A stretch of 64,000 bases of DNA from Bacteroidales bacterium (GTDB lineage Bacteria; Bacteroidota; Bacteroidia; Bacteroidales; UBA932). Positions 44,858 through 53,311 of the stretch are shown one piece after another. The stretch is from positions 62,001 through 126,000 of the forward strand of contig JAFZVQ010000016.1 of the NCBI GenBank assembly GCA_017617715.1, given 5' to 3'. The position numbers and the translations under genes were made by a program. Each line of letters starts with the position of its first letter. The first letter of the stretch is position 1. Under the pieces are notes generated by a model. That model saw only the letters and a program-made list of their open reading frames with translations. It searched no databases and had not been told where the DNA came from.

Positions 44858-46195
44858 TTAAAATACCGGGAAGTTGAAATAGGTGTCCGGGAAAGGCTCT
44901 TCCTTTAAGGTGAAGTGCCACCATTCGCTGTCGAGCGGCTTGAAACCGTGGCGGAGCATGGCATCCCGGAGAATCATACGGTTGGCGTACTGCTCGGGGG
45001 TGATTCCGGTGTAGTCCGGGTGGCTTTCCTGCCCGAACCAGTCGAACGGGCCGCCCATGTCGACATCTTTCCCGGAGGCCATATCGAAGAGTGTCAAATC
45101 CACCGTGGAGCCGCGCGTATGGCCGGATTTCTCCATAATGAACTCCAGTTCGAAGAGGCGGCTCTTGTCCACATCCGGGTAGAAACAGCGCTTCATCAGG
45201 GTGTCGGGGACGTCTGCCGCCCAACGGACGAAGTGGTCCACGGCACACTGCGGGCGATAGGCGTCGTAAATCTTCAGGCGGTAGCCCTGCGCCTTCAGTT
45301 CATCGCTGACGACCTTGAGGCTGTCGGCCGCCTGCCTGGTGAGCATGGCAGTAGGCGCCAGGTAGCCGTCGATTCGCTGGCCCACGAAGTTGTGGGTGCT
45401 GTAGTAGCGTATCTCCAGGATGACGTCCGGGATGACGTCGGATATCTTGACAAAGTGCTCCCTTCCGCCCTGGCCGGGGGACGCGAGACGGCGGAATTCT
45501 TCCTGCGAGAGAGCCATTTGAGTGCGGAAGGCGGGGCTTGTCTGCAGGCGGGAATAGCCGATGCTGGCGGCCAGGCGCGTCACGTCCACGTCGCTCTGCC
45601 AGTGGGCGCCGGATATGACGCGGCTGATGCCGGACTCCCAGGCGCGGGCGTAGATGGCATCGGCGGCCGCAGGATTGATCTCCGCCAGGATGAGTGCCGC
45701 CGTCCAGCTGCGCATCGTGTGTCCGGAGGGGTAGCTGCCCTCGCCGCTGAACTGGGCATCGTCCTCCAGGAACGCTTTCTCCTTGAAATAGACGAAAGGC
45801 CGCGTGCGATGGTAGTAGGCCTTGGGGGCGACGCGCATCTGGTCGGTCGTCACGAGGCTGGTGGTGACGAGCTTCCACAGCTCGGGCGTGCCTTCCGCCG
45901 TGATTTCATGCCCGAAGGGTACGCTCAGCTCGTTAAGCAGGGCTTCGTAGCTCCAGACGGCATCCCTGCGGGCCATGGCCGCCCGCTCTGCATCCTTTCG
46001 CTGCGCCTTGCCCCATTTGTAGCGCTGCACGTCGTATTTGAATGCCGGCGAGCCTTTCTCCGGGGGCGCGGGAAGGCACCGGACCAGGTCGGGCAGCTCT
46101 TCTGTCGTGAAGTACGGCTGCACAGGAGCTTCCTGCGCACACATGCTCCAATAGCAAAGAACCGAGAGCAGGACAAATGTTATTATCCGTTTCAT
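44858..46195 (-). CDS. PAP2 acid phosphatase fused to VanX-type D-Ala-D-Ala dipeptidase
   Basis: 445 residues from the ATG at 46195, with a signal peptide ending near MCAQ. Residues 120-205 carry the PAP2 triad: K125-x6-R132-P, PSGH at 156-159, and S191-R-x5-H198-x3-D202. Residues 248-445 are a VanX/DdpX peptidase: SGHTRGSTVD with zinc ligands His359 and Asp366, and EWWH with catalytic Glu424 and His427. Both sets of catalytic residues are intact. It would act in the periplasm, on lipid-linked or small phosphates and on cell-wall D-Ala-D-Ala. It ends an operon headed by a membrane AraC regulator. Confidence 0.92.
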   Translation of the reverse strand: MKRIITFVLLSVLCYWSMCAQEAPVQPYFTTEELPDLVRCLPAPPEKGSPAFKYDVQRYKWGKAQRKDAERAAMARRDAVWSYEALLNELSVPFGHEITAEGTPELWKLVTTSLVTTDQMRVAPKAYYHRTRPFVYFKEKAFLEDDAQFSGEGSYPSGHTMRSWTAALILAEINPAAADAIYARAWESGISRVISGAHWQSDVDVTRLAASIGYSRLQTSPAFRTQMALSQEEFRRLASPGQGGREHFVKISDVIPDVILEIRYYSTHNFVGQRIDGYLAPTAMLTRQAADSLKVVSDELKAQGYRLKIYDAYRPQCAVDHFVRWAADVPDTLMKRCFYPDVDKSRLFELEFIMEKSGHTRGSTVDLTLFDMASGKDVDMGGPFDWFGQESHPDYTGITPEQYANRMILRDAMLRHGFKPLDSEWWHFTLKEEPFPDTYFNFPVF

Positions 46196-46217
46196 ACAGC
46201 GCATCATTAAAATGAAT

Positions 46218-46778
46218 CTACAGCTCTTTCGGATGGATTTTCCGATAGAATTTCAGGCTTCTAACCAGGGAATTAAACTGGCTTTTGGGAATGTGCGTGG
46301 CCCTGGTATATTGTCCTCGTTCCACGCTGAAGGCCAGAAGATTGGAAAGCAGTACCTTCTGGTAGGTAACCTTGACTGTTTCCATCTCGTCATGAGGATA
46401 AGCGGCGGAAAGGCAGCCTTCCGTTTCAATGAACTTGCCCACGGGACCTTTATATAAATCCTGCAGCCCCTGAAGGAATTCCAGGGCTTCTGCAACGGTG
46501 TCGCCGATGGGAATGAACAATTCAAAGATGGGGTCGATATTGAACTGGATGATGTCGTCCCCAATTCCCAAATGCCCCACGGAAAGGTAGTAATGGTTCA
46601 CGCCGTCTTCCGGCATATTGAATACTTCCAGATTCTCTTCCGCGCTCAAGAAACTGCCCTCATCTCCGGCTTGAAGATCGACAGACACGAGTTCCAGGCG
46701 CTGAGGCAATTTGGTCCCTTGTGCAAATGCGGCGAATGACCAGACGAGGAAGGAAAGGATTAAGAAATACTTTTTCAT
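46218..46778 (-). CDS. Secreted protein of unknown function
   Basis: 186 residues with a signal peptide ending at FAQ. No recognised domain or metal motif. It lies two bases after the DUF5723 gene and 22 bases before the PAP2-VanX gene, so it belongs to the same operon. Confidence 0.75.
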   Translation of the reverse strand: MKKYFLILSFLVWSFAAFAQGTKLPQRLELVSVDLQAGDEGSFLSAEENLEVFNMPEDGVNHYYLSVGHLGIGDDIIQFNIDPIFELFIPIGDTVAEALEFLQGLQDLYKGPVGKFIETEGCLSAAYPHDEMETVKVTYQKVLLSNLLAFSVERGQYTRATHIPKSQFNSLVRSLKFYRKIHPKEL

Positions 46779-46780
46779 AA

Positions 46781-48103
46781 CTATTTGAGCAAATATACTA
46801 AACCGATAAGAAGCGTCTTGTTGTTGGCCTTAAGAGGTATGCCTTCATAGGGGATGACACCGCCGGTGCCGTTTCCAAAGTTAGCATATAATCTGAAGGA
46901 AAGCAAATCTACACTTCCGCACACACCATACACAAAGCCGCAGGCCCCGCTTCCGGCGTTAAGTCCCAGATGGGCAACGCCCGGAAAATCCAGGGACACG
47001 CCGCCACGCGCTTCCCAATAAGGGGCGCAGAAACTGTAGCCGGTATAGAGTCCGGAAGCATCTATGGAAAGATTCTTCCAGAAGGGCATCGCGTAGCTGG
47101 CCTTCATGTTGGCGTTTAGCGGGATGGCCTTGAACTTGAGTCGGCCGTCTACGGCCTTTGGCCGCACAACCGCCAGGACGTCTTCGCCAACTGTTTTGAT
47201 TTTACCCATTATCTTGTCCTGTTCTAGCGCCTCTGTCGTGAGGTCTTTCAAGCCCTCGAACGTGTAAGAGCCCGATGAGGTGCCGGCATTTCCGTAGTAC
47301 CAGAGGATGCCGCCGAGGTCAAGGACCGATGCCGACAGGGAGAACCCGTCGAACGGTCTCCAGACGAGCCCCAGGTCCATAGCAAGGCCGCCACCCGTCG
47401 GAGCGCCCAGTTTTCCTTTCCCGGAAAAGCTGGTGTAGTCCAGGTAGCCCGCGTCGTCTACGCCTATTTTTTTGCTGCGGTTTGTGATGTCCATGTCGGC
47501 ATCCAGGTCCAGTTTATACTGCTCTTCGGTTGTCGTGAGCGCAAACTGCCTTGCAGTCAAGTCCACGCTGTTCAGGCCGACCAGCAGCTTTACCCTGCCG
47601 CCGATGGAAAACTTGTCCCCAATCGGGAGAGAGTAGCCGTAGGCAATCTCACCGTAAGCGTTTCCGAATGCCCTGAGGGACGAAAGGTCATAAGGGGACC
47701 GGGCAGTTCCGGTTTTCAGTATCTGGAAGATTTCTTTCGGGACAGACAGACCGTAATTGGCCCTGACTCCGACCTCTATGGTGTGGAATCCGCGGGATGA
47801 GCCTTTCCAGCCATAGGAAACCAGGTTGTAATCAATCTGATTGTACAAACTGTTCACAGCTTCGAGTCCTCCAAGAAACTCATCATTGGATATGGAAGAA
47901 TGCAGGCCCGTCACCAGCTTGTCGCCGGAGGGGAAGAGGAAGGATGCCGCACCAACGTTATTGCGGCTGATGCTCTGGAACTCCCCTATGCGCACGAATC
48001 CGCCCTCAAGGAGTGCGTTATCCGCAGGGTTGGCAATGCTCTGGGCCCAGGCGCCGGTGCCGATGGCCAGCGCAGCTAAGGAAAGGATTACACTCTTTTT
48101 CAT
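46781..48103 (-). CDS. DUF5723-like outer-membrane beta-barrel protein
   Basis: 440 residues. A signal peptide ends at AWAQ. The body has repeating amphipathic strands, including GNAYGEIAYGYSLPIGDKFSIGGRVKLL cut into strands, and PYWEARGGVSLDF, and ends with a strand LLIGLVYLLK. This is the pattern of DUF5723 barrels, often encoded next to an Ig-like lipoprotein as here. Function unknown. The ATG overlaps the stop of the upstream lipoprotein gene by 4 bases, so the pair is translationally coupled. Confidence 0.8.
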   Translation of the reverse strand: MKKSVILSLAALAIGTGAWAQSIANPADNALLEGGFVRIGEFQSISRNNVGAASFLFPSGDKLVTGLHSSISNDEFLGGLEAVNSLYNQIDYNLVSYGWKGSSRGFHTIEVGVRANYGLSVPKEIFQILKTGTARSPYDLSSLRAFGNAYGEIAYGYSLPIGDKFSIGGRVKLLVGLNSVDLTARQFALTTTEEQYKLDLDADMDITNRSKKIGVDDAGYLDYTSFSGKGKLGAPTGGGLAMDLGLVWRPFDGFSLSASVLDLGGILWYYGNAGTSSGSYTFEGLKDLTTEALEQDKIMGKIKTVGEDVLAVVRPKAVDGRLKFKAIPLNANMKASYAMPFWKNLSIDASGLYTGYSFCAPYWEARGGVSLDFPGVAHLGLNAGSGACGFVYGVCGSVDLLSFRLYANFGNGTGGVIPYEGIPLKANNKTLLIGLVYLLK

Positions 48104-49218
48104 AGGCCCTGAATGGTTATTCCGCCGGAAACCGTTGCGCGGAGATTGTTAAAACTGATGGACTGGTTCATATTCAGACGATTGTCACCCGAACCGGTGG
48201 GCGCTTTGACAGAGAGGTTTAGCTGGAGGCCGGCAATATCCGGGATGGTTCCCTCCCCTGCCTTGATGGTGATGGCAAGAGGTGAAACCACCGGTGCTCC
48301 GCTGCAACCCGAGGCGATTGTGAGCCCCGGCGTGACACTTACGTCATCACAGACGAGCGTTTTCACATTCCCTTCGGCATCTGTTTCCTTTACCAGGACA
48401 GCCACACTGTCAAGAACCAGTGTGACAGGAATCTCGTTGGAAACGTCCGTGGAAAGGAGCACTTCCTTCACCTTGTACTGCCCAAGCGGAAGATCCAGGT
48501 CATTGATGGGGATGGGGATGCTTTCGGGGAAGTCTGTGCCCAATGCAAGCTGCGCCTTATAGCGATAGCCCAAGAAGATGGAACTTAATCCGCTGAGCGG
48601 GTCTTTTTCCAGGAATGATGAAGGAAGATGGAGGACCATGTTCTCCGTTGAGCAAACGTCCAGGATGCTTTGGCCGACAAGCTCCTTGCGGAACAGTTCA
48701 AAGCTCTGGGACCCGGCGGCCACAGGCACATTGTCAAAGACCTCGGAAGAGAGAGTCGAAAGGGACACCTTTCCCGATACGGTCATACCCTCCGTCAGGG
48801 GATTCACCGCGTAGAGGGAAAACTCCTGCAACGCCGGAGTAAACCCTATGCCCGCAGGTCCTTCCACTGAAGCTCCCGGATATCCCGTGAAATTGTCAAT
48901 ATTCACATCCAGGGGCTGCAGAGGGTTGGCCAGGCTCGCATAATAAAGGAGAAGTACGGGATTGCTGTAGATGGTTTCTTCCTTTTCCACAACAAGATAC
49001 CCATCCTCATCTTCCTTGAAAAGGCCGCCAAGTGCACTTCCCAAATCGACTTCGCCAAGAAGCTGTTTGGGAGAAAGAGGGCCGACGTCGGCGATTGGGA
49101 TGCTCACCTCGTCCGTAAACAAGGTCATTTCCTTATCTATGCCCTTGCTGATGTCATAGTCCATCGGGGCGCAACACCACATCAGTAATAAGGTAATCAG
49201 GATTAATAGTTGTTTCAT
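48100..49218 (-). CDS. Lipoprotein paired with the DUF5723 barrel
   Basis: 372 residues from the ATG at 49218. The signal ends LLMWCC-AP with Cys at residue 16 or 17. The mature part is beta-rich, with several domains ending in short Gly-rich turns, and no catalytic motif. Overlap with the DUF5723 gene suggests that the two form a complex at the outer membrane. A dyad just upstream of its start may control it. Confidence 0.78.
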   Translation of the reverse strand: MKQLLILITLLLMWCCAPMDYDISKGIDKEMTLFTDEVSIPIADVGPLSPKQLLGEVDLGSALGGLFKEDEDGYLVVEKEETIYSNPVLLLYYASLANPLQPLDVNIDNFTGYPGASVEGPAGIGFTPALQEFSLYAVNPLTEGMTVSGKVSLSTLSSEVFDNVPVAAGSQSFELFRKELVGQSILDVCSTENMVLHLPSSFLEKDPLSGLSSIFLGYRYKAQLALGTDFPESIPIPINDLDLPLGQYKVKEVLLSTDVSNEIPVTLVLDSVAVLVKETDAEGNVKTLVCDDVSVTPGLTIASGCSGAPVVSPLAITIKAGEGTIPDIAGLQLNLSVKAPTGSGDNRLNMNQSISFNNLRATVSGGITIQGL

Positions 49219-49226
49219 ATCGTATG

Positions 49227-49260
49227 TTGCGTTATTTTTCAAATCATGAAATAAACGCAA
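49227..49260. promoter_or_regulatory. Imperfect 34-base dyad before the lipoprotein-DUF5723 operon
   Basis: TTGCGTT (49227-49233) and AACGCAA (49254-49260) pair perfectly, and with a one-base bulge the arms extend through ATTT/AAAT. An inner TTCA/TGAA is nested. It lies eight bases upstream of the ATG at 49218. Candidate operator or leader hairpin. Confidence 0.5.
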
Positions 49261-49284
49261 AAAGCAACGTCCGCGCAATAGCAC

Positions 49285-49325
49285 GGACGAATTGAGGCGT
49301 GTTTTTGGACGAATTGGGGTGTTTT
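49285..49325. repeat. Two direct repeats after the TPR/AraC gene
   Basis: GGACGAATTGAGGCGTG at 49285 recurs as GGACGAATTGGGGTG at 49307. CGTCCG and CGGACG just upstream (49268-49289) form a six-base stem. The stretch fills most of the gap between the regulator and the next gene and may be a terminator or attenuator. Confidence 0.45.
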
Positions 49326-50904
49326 ACGGCTGCTGACGCTGCTCCCGGTACTCCGTAGGGGTGAGAGTGAACCTGCGCTTGAAGTTGCGGCCAAAGGTCT
49401 TGAGACTGGCAAATCCGCTGGCAGCAGCAACTTCGCCGATGGTCATGTCGGGGCGCGTGGCAAGGAGTTTGGTGCTGTAGTCGAGGCGGCAGTTGTTGAG
49501 GAAATCGATGAGCGACTCAAACTCGCTTCCCTGCTTGAAGGCTGCCCCGATGCGGTCTTTGGATACGTGGTAAGTGTCCATCAGCTGCTGACGGTCAAGC
49601 GCCGGATTGAGGAACAGTTTCTCGCCCAGAATGGCTTCGCGGAAGAACTGGAACAACCCCGCGTCGTCCAGGGAAGAAAGATCGGACGTGTCGGGCAGTA
49701 CATGCATTCCCTTCCCTTTCAACTGAAGAGACTTTTCCTTGTATTCTGTCGCCTCGGCAATTTCCCGCGCCAGCACCTTGTTCTTCTTCGTGATGGCGCG
49801 CTGATAAAAGATCAGTTGGCCGATGACCGACATCAGCAAGACCACCAGAAGCACCAGTCCGAGGGCCACCTGCCGTGCGTGCTTCGCCTTCTCCTTCTGA
49901 CTTTCTATCTCCATCTTCTGCTCGTATTCCCGGAAACGCGCCGTTGTCAGGTCTTCGTATATAGCCTCCATTTTCCGGTTCTCGCCTAGCATAACCCACG
50001 TCGGGACAATCAACTTGCGGCCGTCCAGCGTCTGGCCATAGTAACTTTGCTCGTATTTCTCCAAGAATGCACGTGCCTGCCGGTCATTGCCGCCCCGGGC
50101 ATACGCTTCGGCCAGGTATCCATACGCCTGGGCGCGATAAAAGTCGATATAGCCCTGGCGGTCTTCGTCGGACGGTTCGCGATAGGTGCCGTCGCGGAAG
50201 TCATCGGGATGCTGTTCGTAATCGGTGAGCCGGTCGATGATGTCGCGGGCGACGGGAATGACCTGCTCCGTCTGTCCGGCCTCTTTCAACACGGTTACTT
50301 TCCGCTTGGCGGCAATCGTCCAAGCGTCCAGTTCATTGAACTTGCGCACGCCCCGGAGTGCGGCGAGGACGCTGTCTATCTTGGCAAGCCCCTGCTGTTG
50401 CCGCCCCATATGGGTGATGTACAACCCAAGCTCCGCTTCATTGCGCAGGGCTTCCGTTTCCTCGCCCTCCCCTCGACATAAGGCAGTCAACTCGGAGCCC
50501 CACTTGATCGCCCGCTCAAAATCGTGCTTTTGCCGGCAGGCATTCACCAGGGTTTCCAGCAGATCCTCGCGATACGCCAGGTTGTTCTGAGCCACTTCCA
50601 AATTCGCCAGCCGTTCCCCGATCGTGATGGCAGAGTCGAGCATAGTCCCTTCCAATCCCTGATTAAATACCCGTACACGAAGAAGATCAGCCTGATAGTC
50701 AGGCATCCCCTCGCGGCGCAGCGAGTCTATGGCATCCAACGCCCGCTCCGGCTCCCGGGCGGCATAGGTCATCACCTCCTCCGTCACCTCCTTTATATTG
50801 AAATCTGCATGCTGCGGCTTCGCTTTGCCGGCTTCGCCAGCGCATCCCGCCGCCGTCAGCAGGATAGCGGCAACAGCTGCAATAATAGAACAACCTTTCT
50901 TCAT
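49324..50904 (-). CDS. TPR-containing membrane AraC-type regulator
   Basis: 526 residues from the ATG at 50904. A lipoprotein-like signal (LLTAAGC) is followed by TPR-like helices over residues 40-320, one transmembrane helix (QVALGLVLLVVLLMSVIGQLI, cut here for length), a coiled linker, and a C-terminal AraC-type HTH (LMDTYHVSKDRIGAAF, IGEVAAASGFASLKTFGRNF). The topology suggests a periplasmic sensor and cytoplasmic DNA binding. Lipidation and a membrane helix in one protein are odd; the N-terminus could be an ordinary signal peptide. The genes downstream are probable targets. Confidence 0.85.
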   Translation of the reverse strand: MKKGCSIIAAVAAILLTAAGCAGEAGKAKPQHADFNIKEVTEEVMTYAAREPERALDAIDSLRREGMPDYQADLLRVRVFNQGLEGTMLDSAITIGERLANLEVAQNNLAYREDLLETLVNACRQKHDFERAIKWGSELTALCRGEGEETEALRNEAELGLYITHMGRQQQGLAKIDSVLAALRGVRKFNELDAWTIAAKRKVTVLKEAGQTEQVIPVARDIIDRLTDYEQHPDDFRDGTYREPSDEDRQGYIDFYRAQAYGYLAEAYARGGNDRQARAFLEKYEQSYYGQTLDGRKLIVPTWVMLGENRKMEAIYEDLTTARFREYEQKMEIESQKEKAKHARQVALGLVLLVVLLMSVIGQLIFYQRAITKKNKVLAREIAEATEYKEKSLQLKGKGMHVLPDTSDLSSLDDAGLFQFFREAILGEKLFLNPALDRQQLMDTYHVSKDRIGAAFKQGSEFESLIDFLNNCRLDYSTKLLATRPDMTIGEVAAASGFASLKTFGRNFKRRFTLTPTEYREQRQQP

Positions 50905-50949
50905 AATCAAGTTACTGTTAACAAGTTTAGATGAACTCCGGGAACGATG

Positions 50950-50979
50950 CAAATATACGAGCAAACCGCGGAAAAACAA
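50950..50979 (-). promoter_or_regulatory. Promoter of the TPR/AraC regulator
   Basis: On the minus strand TTG (50977-50979), 19 bases, TATATTTG (50950-50957). The leader is about 40 bases. Confidence 0.7.
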
Positions 50980-51007
50980 ATGTTTTGTTATTCCGCGTTA
51001 TCGTATG

Positions 51008-51037
51008 TTGCACATTTATTAAACTTTTCTACCTTTG
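51008..51037 (+). promoter_or_regulatory. Promoter of the MNT nucleotidyltransferase
   Basis: TTG (51008-51010), 19 bases, TACCTTTG (51030-51037). It is divergent from the regulator promoter at 50950. Confidence 0.7.
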
Positions 51038-51067
51038 CAGAAAAGAAGGAATATCACACTGGAAGAT

Positions 51068-51376
51068 ATGCGGGCTTCAGACAGTATGGACAGGGATTAT
51101 GTCTTATCCGCTCTAAAAGTTTACTATAACTGCAACAAAGAAAAGTATGGCATTGAAAAGCTTGGCCTGTTCGGAAGCTTTGCCCGCAATGAAGCCGGGC
51201 CCGACAGTGATGTAGACATACTTATATCGCTAAGAGAGCCGAATCTCTTTACATATGCCACTATAAGCCGGCAACTGGAAACCGTTTTCGAGCGACACAT
51301 AGACTTGATTTCAGAAAAAGCAATCCTTAAAGACGATTTCCGGGCCAGAGTAGAAAAGGAGGTGATTTATGCTTGA
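51068..51376 (+). CDS. MNT-type nucleotidyltransferase (MntA-like antitoxin)
   Basis: 102 residues from the ATG at 51068; a TTG further up falls inside the -7 box. The minimal nucleotidyltransferase motif is intact: GLFGSFARNEAGPDSDVDIL, with both Asp residues. In HEPN/MNT modules this protein AMPylates and silences the HEPN toxin. The expected HEPN partner is missing; only a 26-codon frame overlapping the stop by 8 bases follows. Confidence 0.85.
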   Translation: MRASDSMDRDYVLSALKVYYNCNKEKYGIEKLGLFGSFARNEAGPDSDVDILISLREPNLFTYATISRQLETVFERHIDLISEKAILKDDFRARVEKEVIYA

Positions 51377-51449
51377 GAGAGAGCGCAGGTCAGCATTAAT
51401 AATCCCGGCTTGTTTTTTAGCCCGAAATGTATACATTTGTATTCAATGA
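51369..51449 (+). pseudogene. Possible remnant of a HEPN partner gene
   Basis: An ATG overlapping the MNT stop (ATGCTTGA) opens a 26-residue frame starting MLERERRSAL. Only its position, where a HEPN toxin would start, supports the idea. It runs into the next promoter and stops. Confidence 0.25.
51410..51439 (+). promoter_or_regulatory. Promoter of the gene at 51446
   Basis: TTG (51410-51412), 19 bases, TACATTTG (51432-51439). The start codon follows after six bases, so the mRNA would be leaderless or nearly so. Confidence 0.75.
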
Positions 51450-52054
51450 AACGATTATTCATATCTCTTTTATTGGTCTTCGGTTATTTGCCGGCGGCAA
51501 TAGCGCAAGATGCCGGGGCCGGAGGTGGCATTGGGGCCGAAATCCATCTGTTTGATTTCCCGCTTAACGTAAAGCGGCTGGAAGGAGGTATTACCATAGG
51601 ACAGGCCGGTTCCTTCAGTGACTATGCCCACTTCGGTATGGGAGGAAGCGTTCTGGTCGGCGGAGTATATGTGGATTTCATCCACGCAGATCCCCAGCAT
51701 AAATACGATACCAGTGTCCGGGATGTCAAATGGAACGATACGGAGGCCTACAGCATCAATGCCGGTTATCAAATACCTATCCTCAGCTGGCTGCGTATAA
51801 TGCCGCTCGTTGGTTATGCTCAAACAAATGATGGTGTCACGGACGGATCGTCATTAGACTGGAATGCCGGGGACGACAGCACTTCCTGGTATCACAGATA
51901 CACTGTCACGAAAGGCTCCCGTGCGCATTATTTCAACTATGGCGGCGGCATCTCTGTCCAACCGTGCAAATGGTTTTCCATCAACGTGATTGCCACGCGC
52001 CATGCGCTCTATGGAGGTATTTCATTCGACATCCTTGCATTTGCCGGGCAATAG
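51446..52054 (+). CDS. Putative outer-membrane barrel protein, function unknown
   Basis: 202 residues with a signal peptide ending at AIAQ. Alternating hydrophobic strands with Gly and aromatic residues (GGSVLVGGVYVDFI, YNAGYQIP-like segments, HALYGGISFDILAF) suggest a small eight-strand barrel. It is followed ten bases later by the Ntn amidase gene and probably shares its transcript. Confidence 0.72.
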   Translation: MKRLFISLLLVFGYLPAAIAQDAGAGGGIGAEIHLFDFPLNVKRLEGGITIGQAGSFSDYAHFGMGGSVLVGGVYVDFIHADPQHKYDTSVRDVKWNDTEAYSINAGYQIPILSWLRIMPLVGYAQTNDGVTDGSSLDWNAGDDSTSWYHRYTVTKGSRAHYFNYGGGISVQPCKWFSINVIATRHALYGGISFDILAFAGQ

Positions 52055-52064
52055 GTAAAAAGAT

Positions 52065-53276
52065 ATGCCCAGAATTCTGACATGTTTGTGTGTCCTTCTC
52101 GCCGGCGTATTGTCTTTTCCGCCGTTAGCGTCAGGGGTCTTGCAAAGCATGGAGTCTGTCCGGCAGGTGGACGGCAATCCCTACCTTTACACCATGGACT
52201 ATCTCGCGCCTTACGATCTGGACGACATGGCAAGCCGGGATGTGGACGAATATGTCGAATTGCTCAATTACGCCGTTGCCAGACTGTTGAACGTGGACCA
52301 TGTCAACATCGTCATTCCGGAACTGGGAGAAGCCAAAGACAATAAGGAGGTTTTCAACTGTACCAGTTTTCAGGTCCTGAATGAAAACGGGAACGGATAC
52401 TATTTTGGCCGCAACTATGACAACTACACGAATCCAACGCTCGTGACCCGTTCCTTTCCTCAGAAAGGCTATGCCTCCATCGCCGTATCTGACATGTCCT
52501 TTTTGGGGTACAGCCTCAAGCATGTCCCCACTTCATTTATTCAGCGTCTGAACTGCCTGATTGCTGTTTATGCACCGCTCGACGGCATGAACGAAAAGGG
52601 ATTCTGCGGTTCTATCATGGCCCTGCCCGGTCGTTTTTCTTCACAACAGGACACCCCGAATCACGATATTGGCACTTCAGCCATACTGCGCCTGATGCTT
52701 GACAAATGCGCTACGGTAAAGGAAGCTATCGCTTTGCTGGAAACGTTAGATGTGCGGCAGGATCCCTCTGTAAAAACCGGCTTCCACTATATGATTGCAG
52801 ATGCCGGGGGCGACTGCGCTGTGGTAGAATTCGATCCGGAAGACAACTGGAAGACCCTGGTTGTCCGCAAACCGGCAGACCGCAGCTACATGCAGGTGAC
52901 CAACCACATGCTGGCGCCGAAATACTATTCTCCTGAACCAGATCCCGAGTGTGGAAATACGGGCAGCTTTAGTTGGGACCGTTATGATAGCGTGGGGGCT
53001 TATATCGAGGAACGGGGTGGAACCTTGAGCCGGGAGGAAGCACAGGAGTGTCTCTCCCGGGTCCGATGGGTGGACCTGAAAACCGATGACGTACTGGCTG
53101 CCGGCACGCAATACCATATCAAGTTCCGCAGGATGAACGCGGTGGTCGAAAAGCTCCCGGACAGGGACACTGAAGACACCCAGTACAGTTGCGTGTACGA
53201 TCAGCGGAACCTTGTGTTGTCGCTTCGTAACTGGAACGACTACGGGACGGCTCACTACTTCTCGCTGAAAGACTAA
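52065..53276 (+). CDS. Secreted Ntn hydrolase, choloylglycine hydrolase/acyltransferase (C45/C59) superfamily
   Basis: 403 residues. A signal peptide is followed by a propeptide-like stretch, then FNCTSFQVL with Cys99 as probable nucleophile after self-cleavage, and GRNYDNYT, matching the Cys-x-x-Phe and Arg-Asn-x-Asp pattern of the superfamily. Relatives hydrolyse linear amides: bile-salt conjugates, penicillin V, acyl-homoserine lactones or acyl-peptides. The long propeptide is closer to the acyltransferase-like C45 group than to bile-salt hydrolase. The substrate is not determined by sequence. Confidence 0.8.
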   Translation: MPRILTCLCVLLAGVLSFPPLASGVLQSMESVRQVDGNPYLYTMDYLAPYDLDDMASRDVDEYVELLNYAVARLLNVDHVNIVIPELGEAKDNKEVFNCTSFQVLNENGNGYYFGRNYDNYTNPTLVTRSFPQKGYASIAVSDMSFLGYSLKHVPTSFIQRLNCLIAVYAPLDGMNEKGFCGSIMALPGRFSSQQDTPNHDIGTSAILRLMLDKCATVKEAIALLETLDVRQDPSVKTGFHYMIADAGGDCAVVEFDPEDNWKTLVVRKPADRSYMQVTNHMLAPKYYSPEPDPECGNTGSFSWDRYDSVGAYIEERGGTLSREEAQECLSRVRWVDLKTDDVLAAGTQYHIKFRRMNAVVEKLPDRDTEDTQYSCVYDQRNLVLSLRNWNDYGTAHYFSLKD

Positions 53277-53311
53277 TTCGGGCCCTGGCTTGTCTGTTCA
53301 CGGACTGGAAT

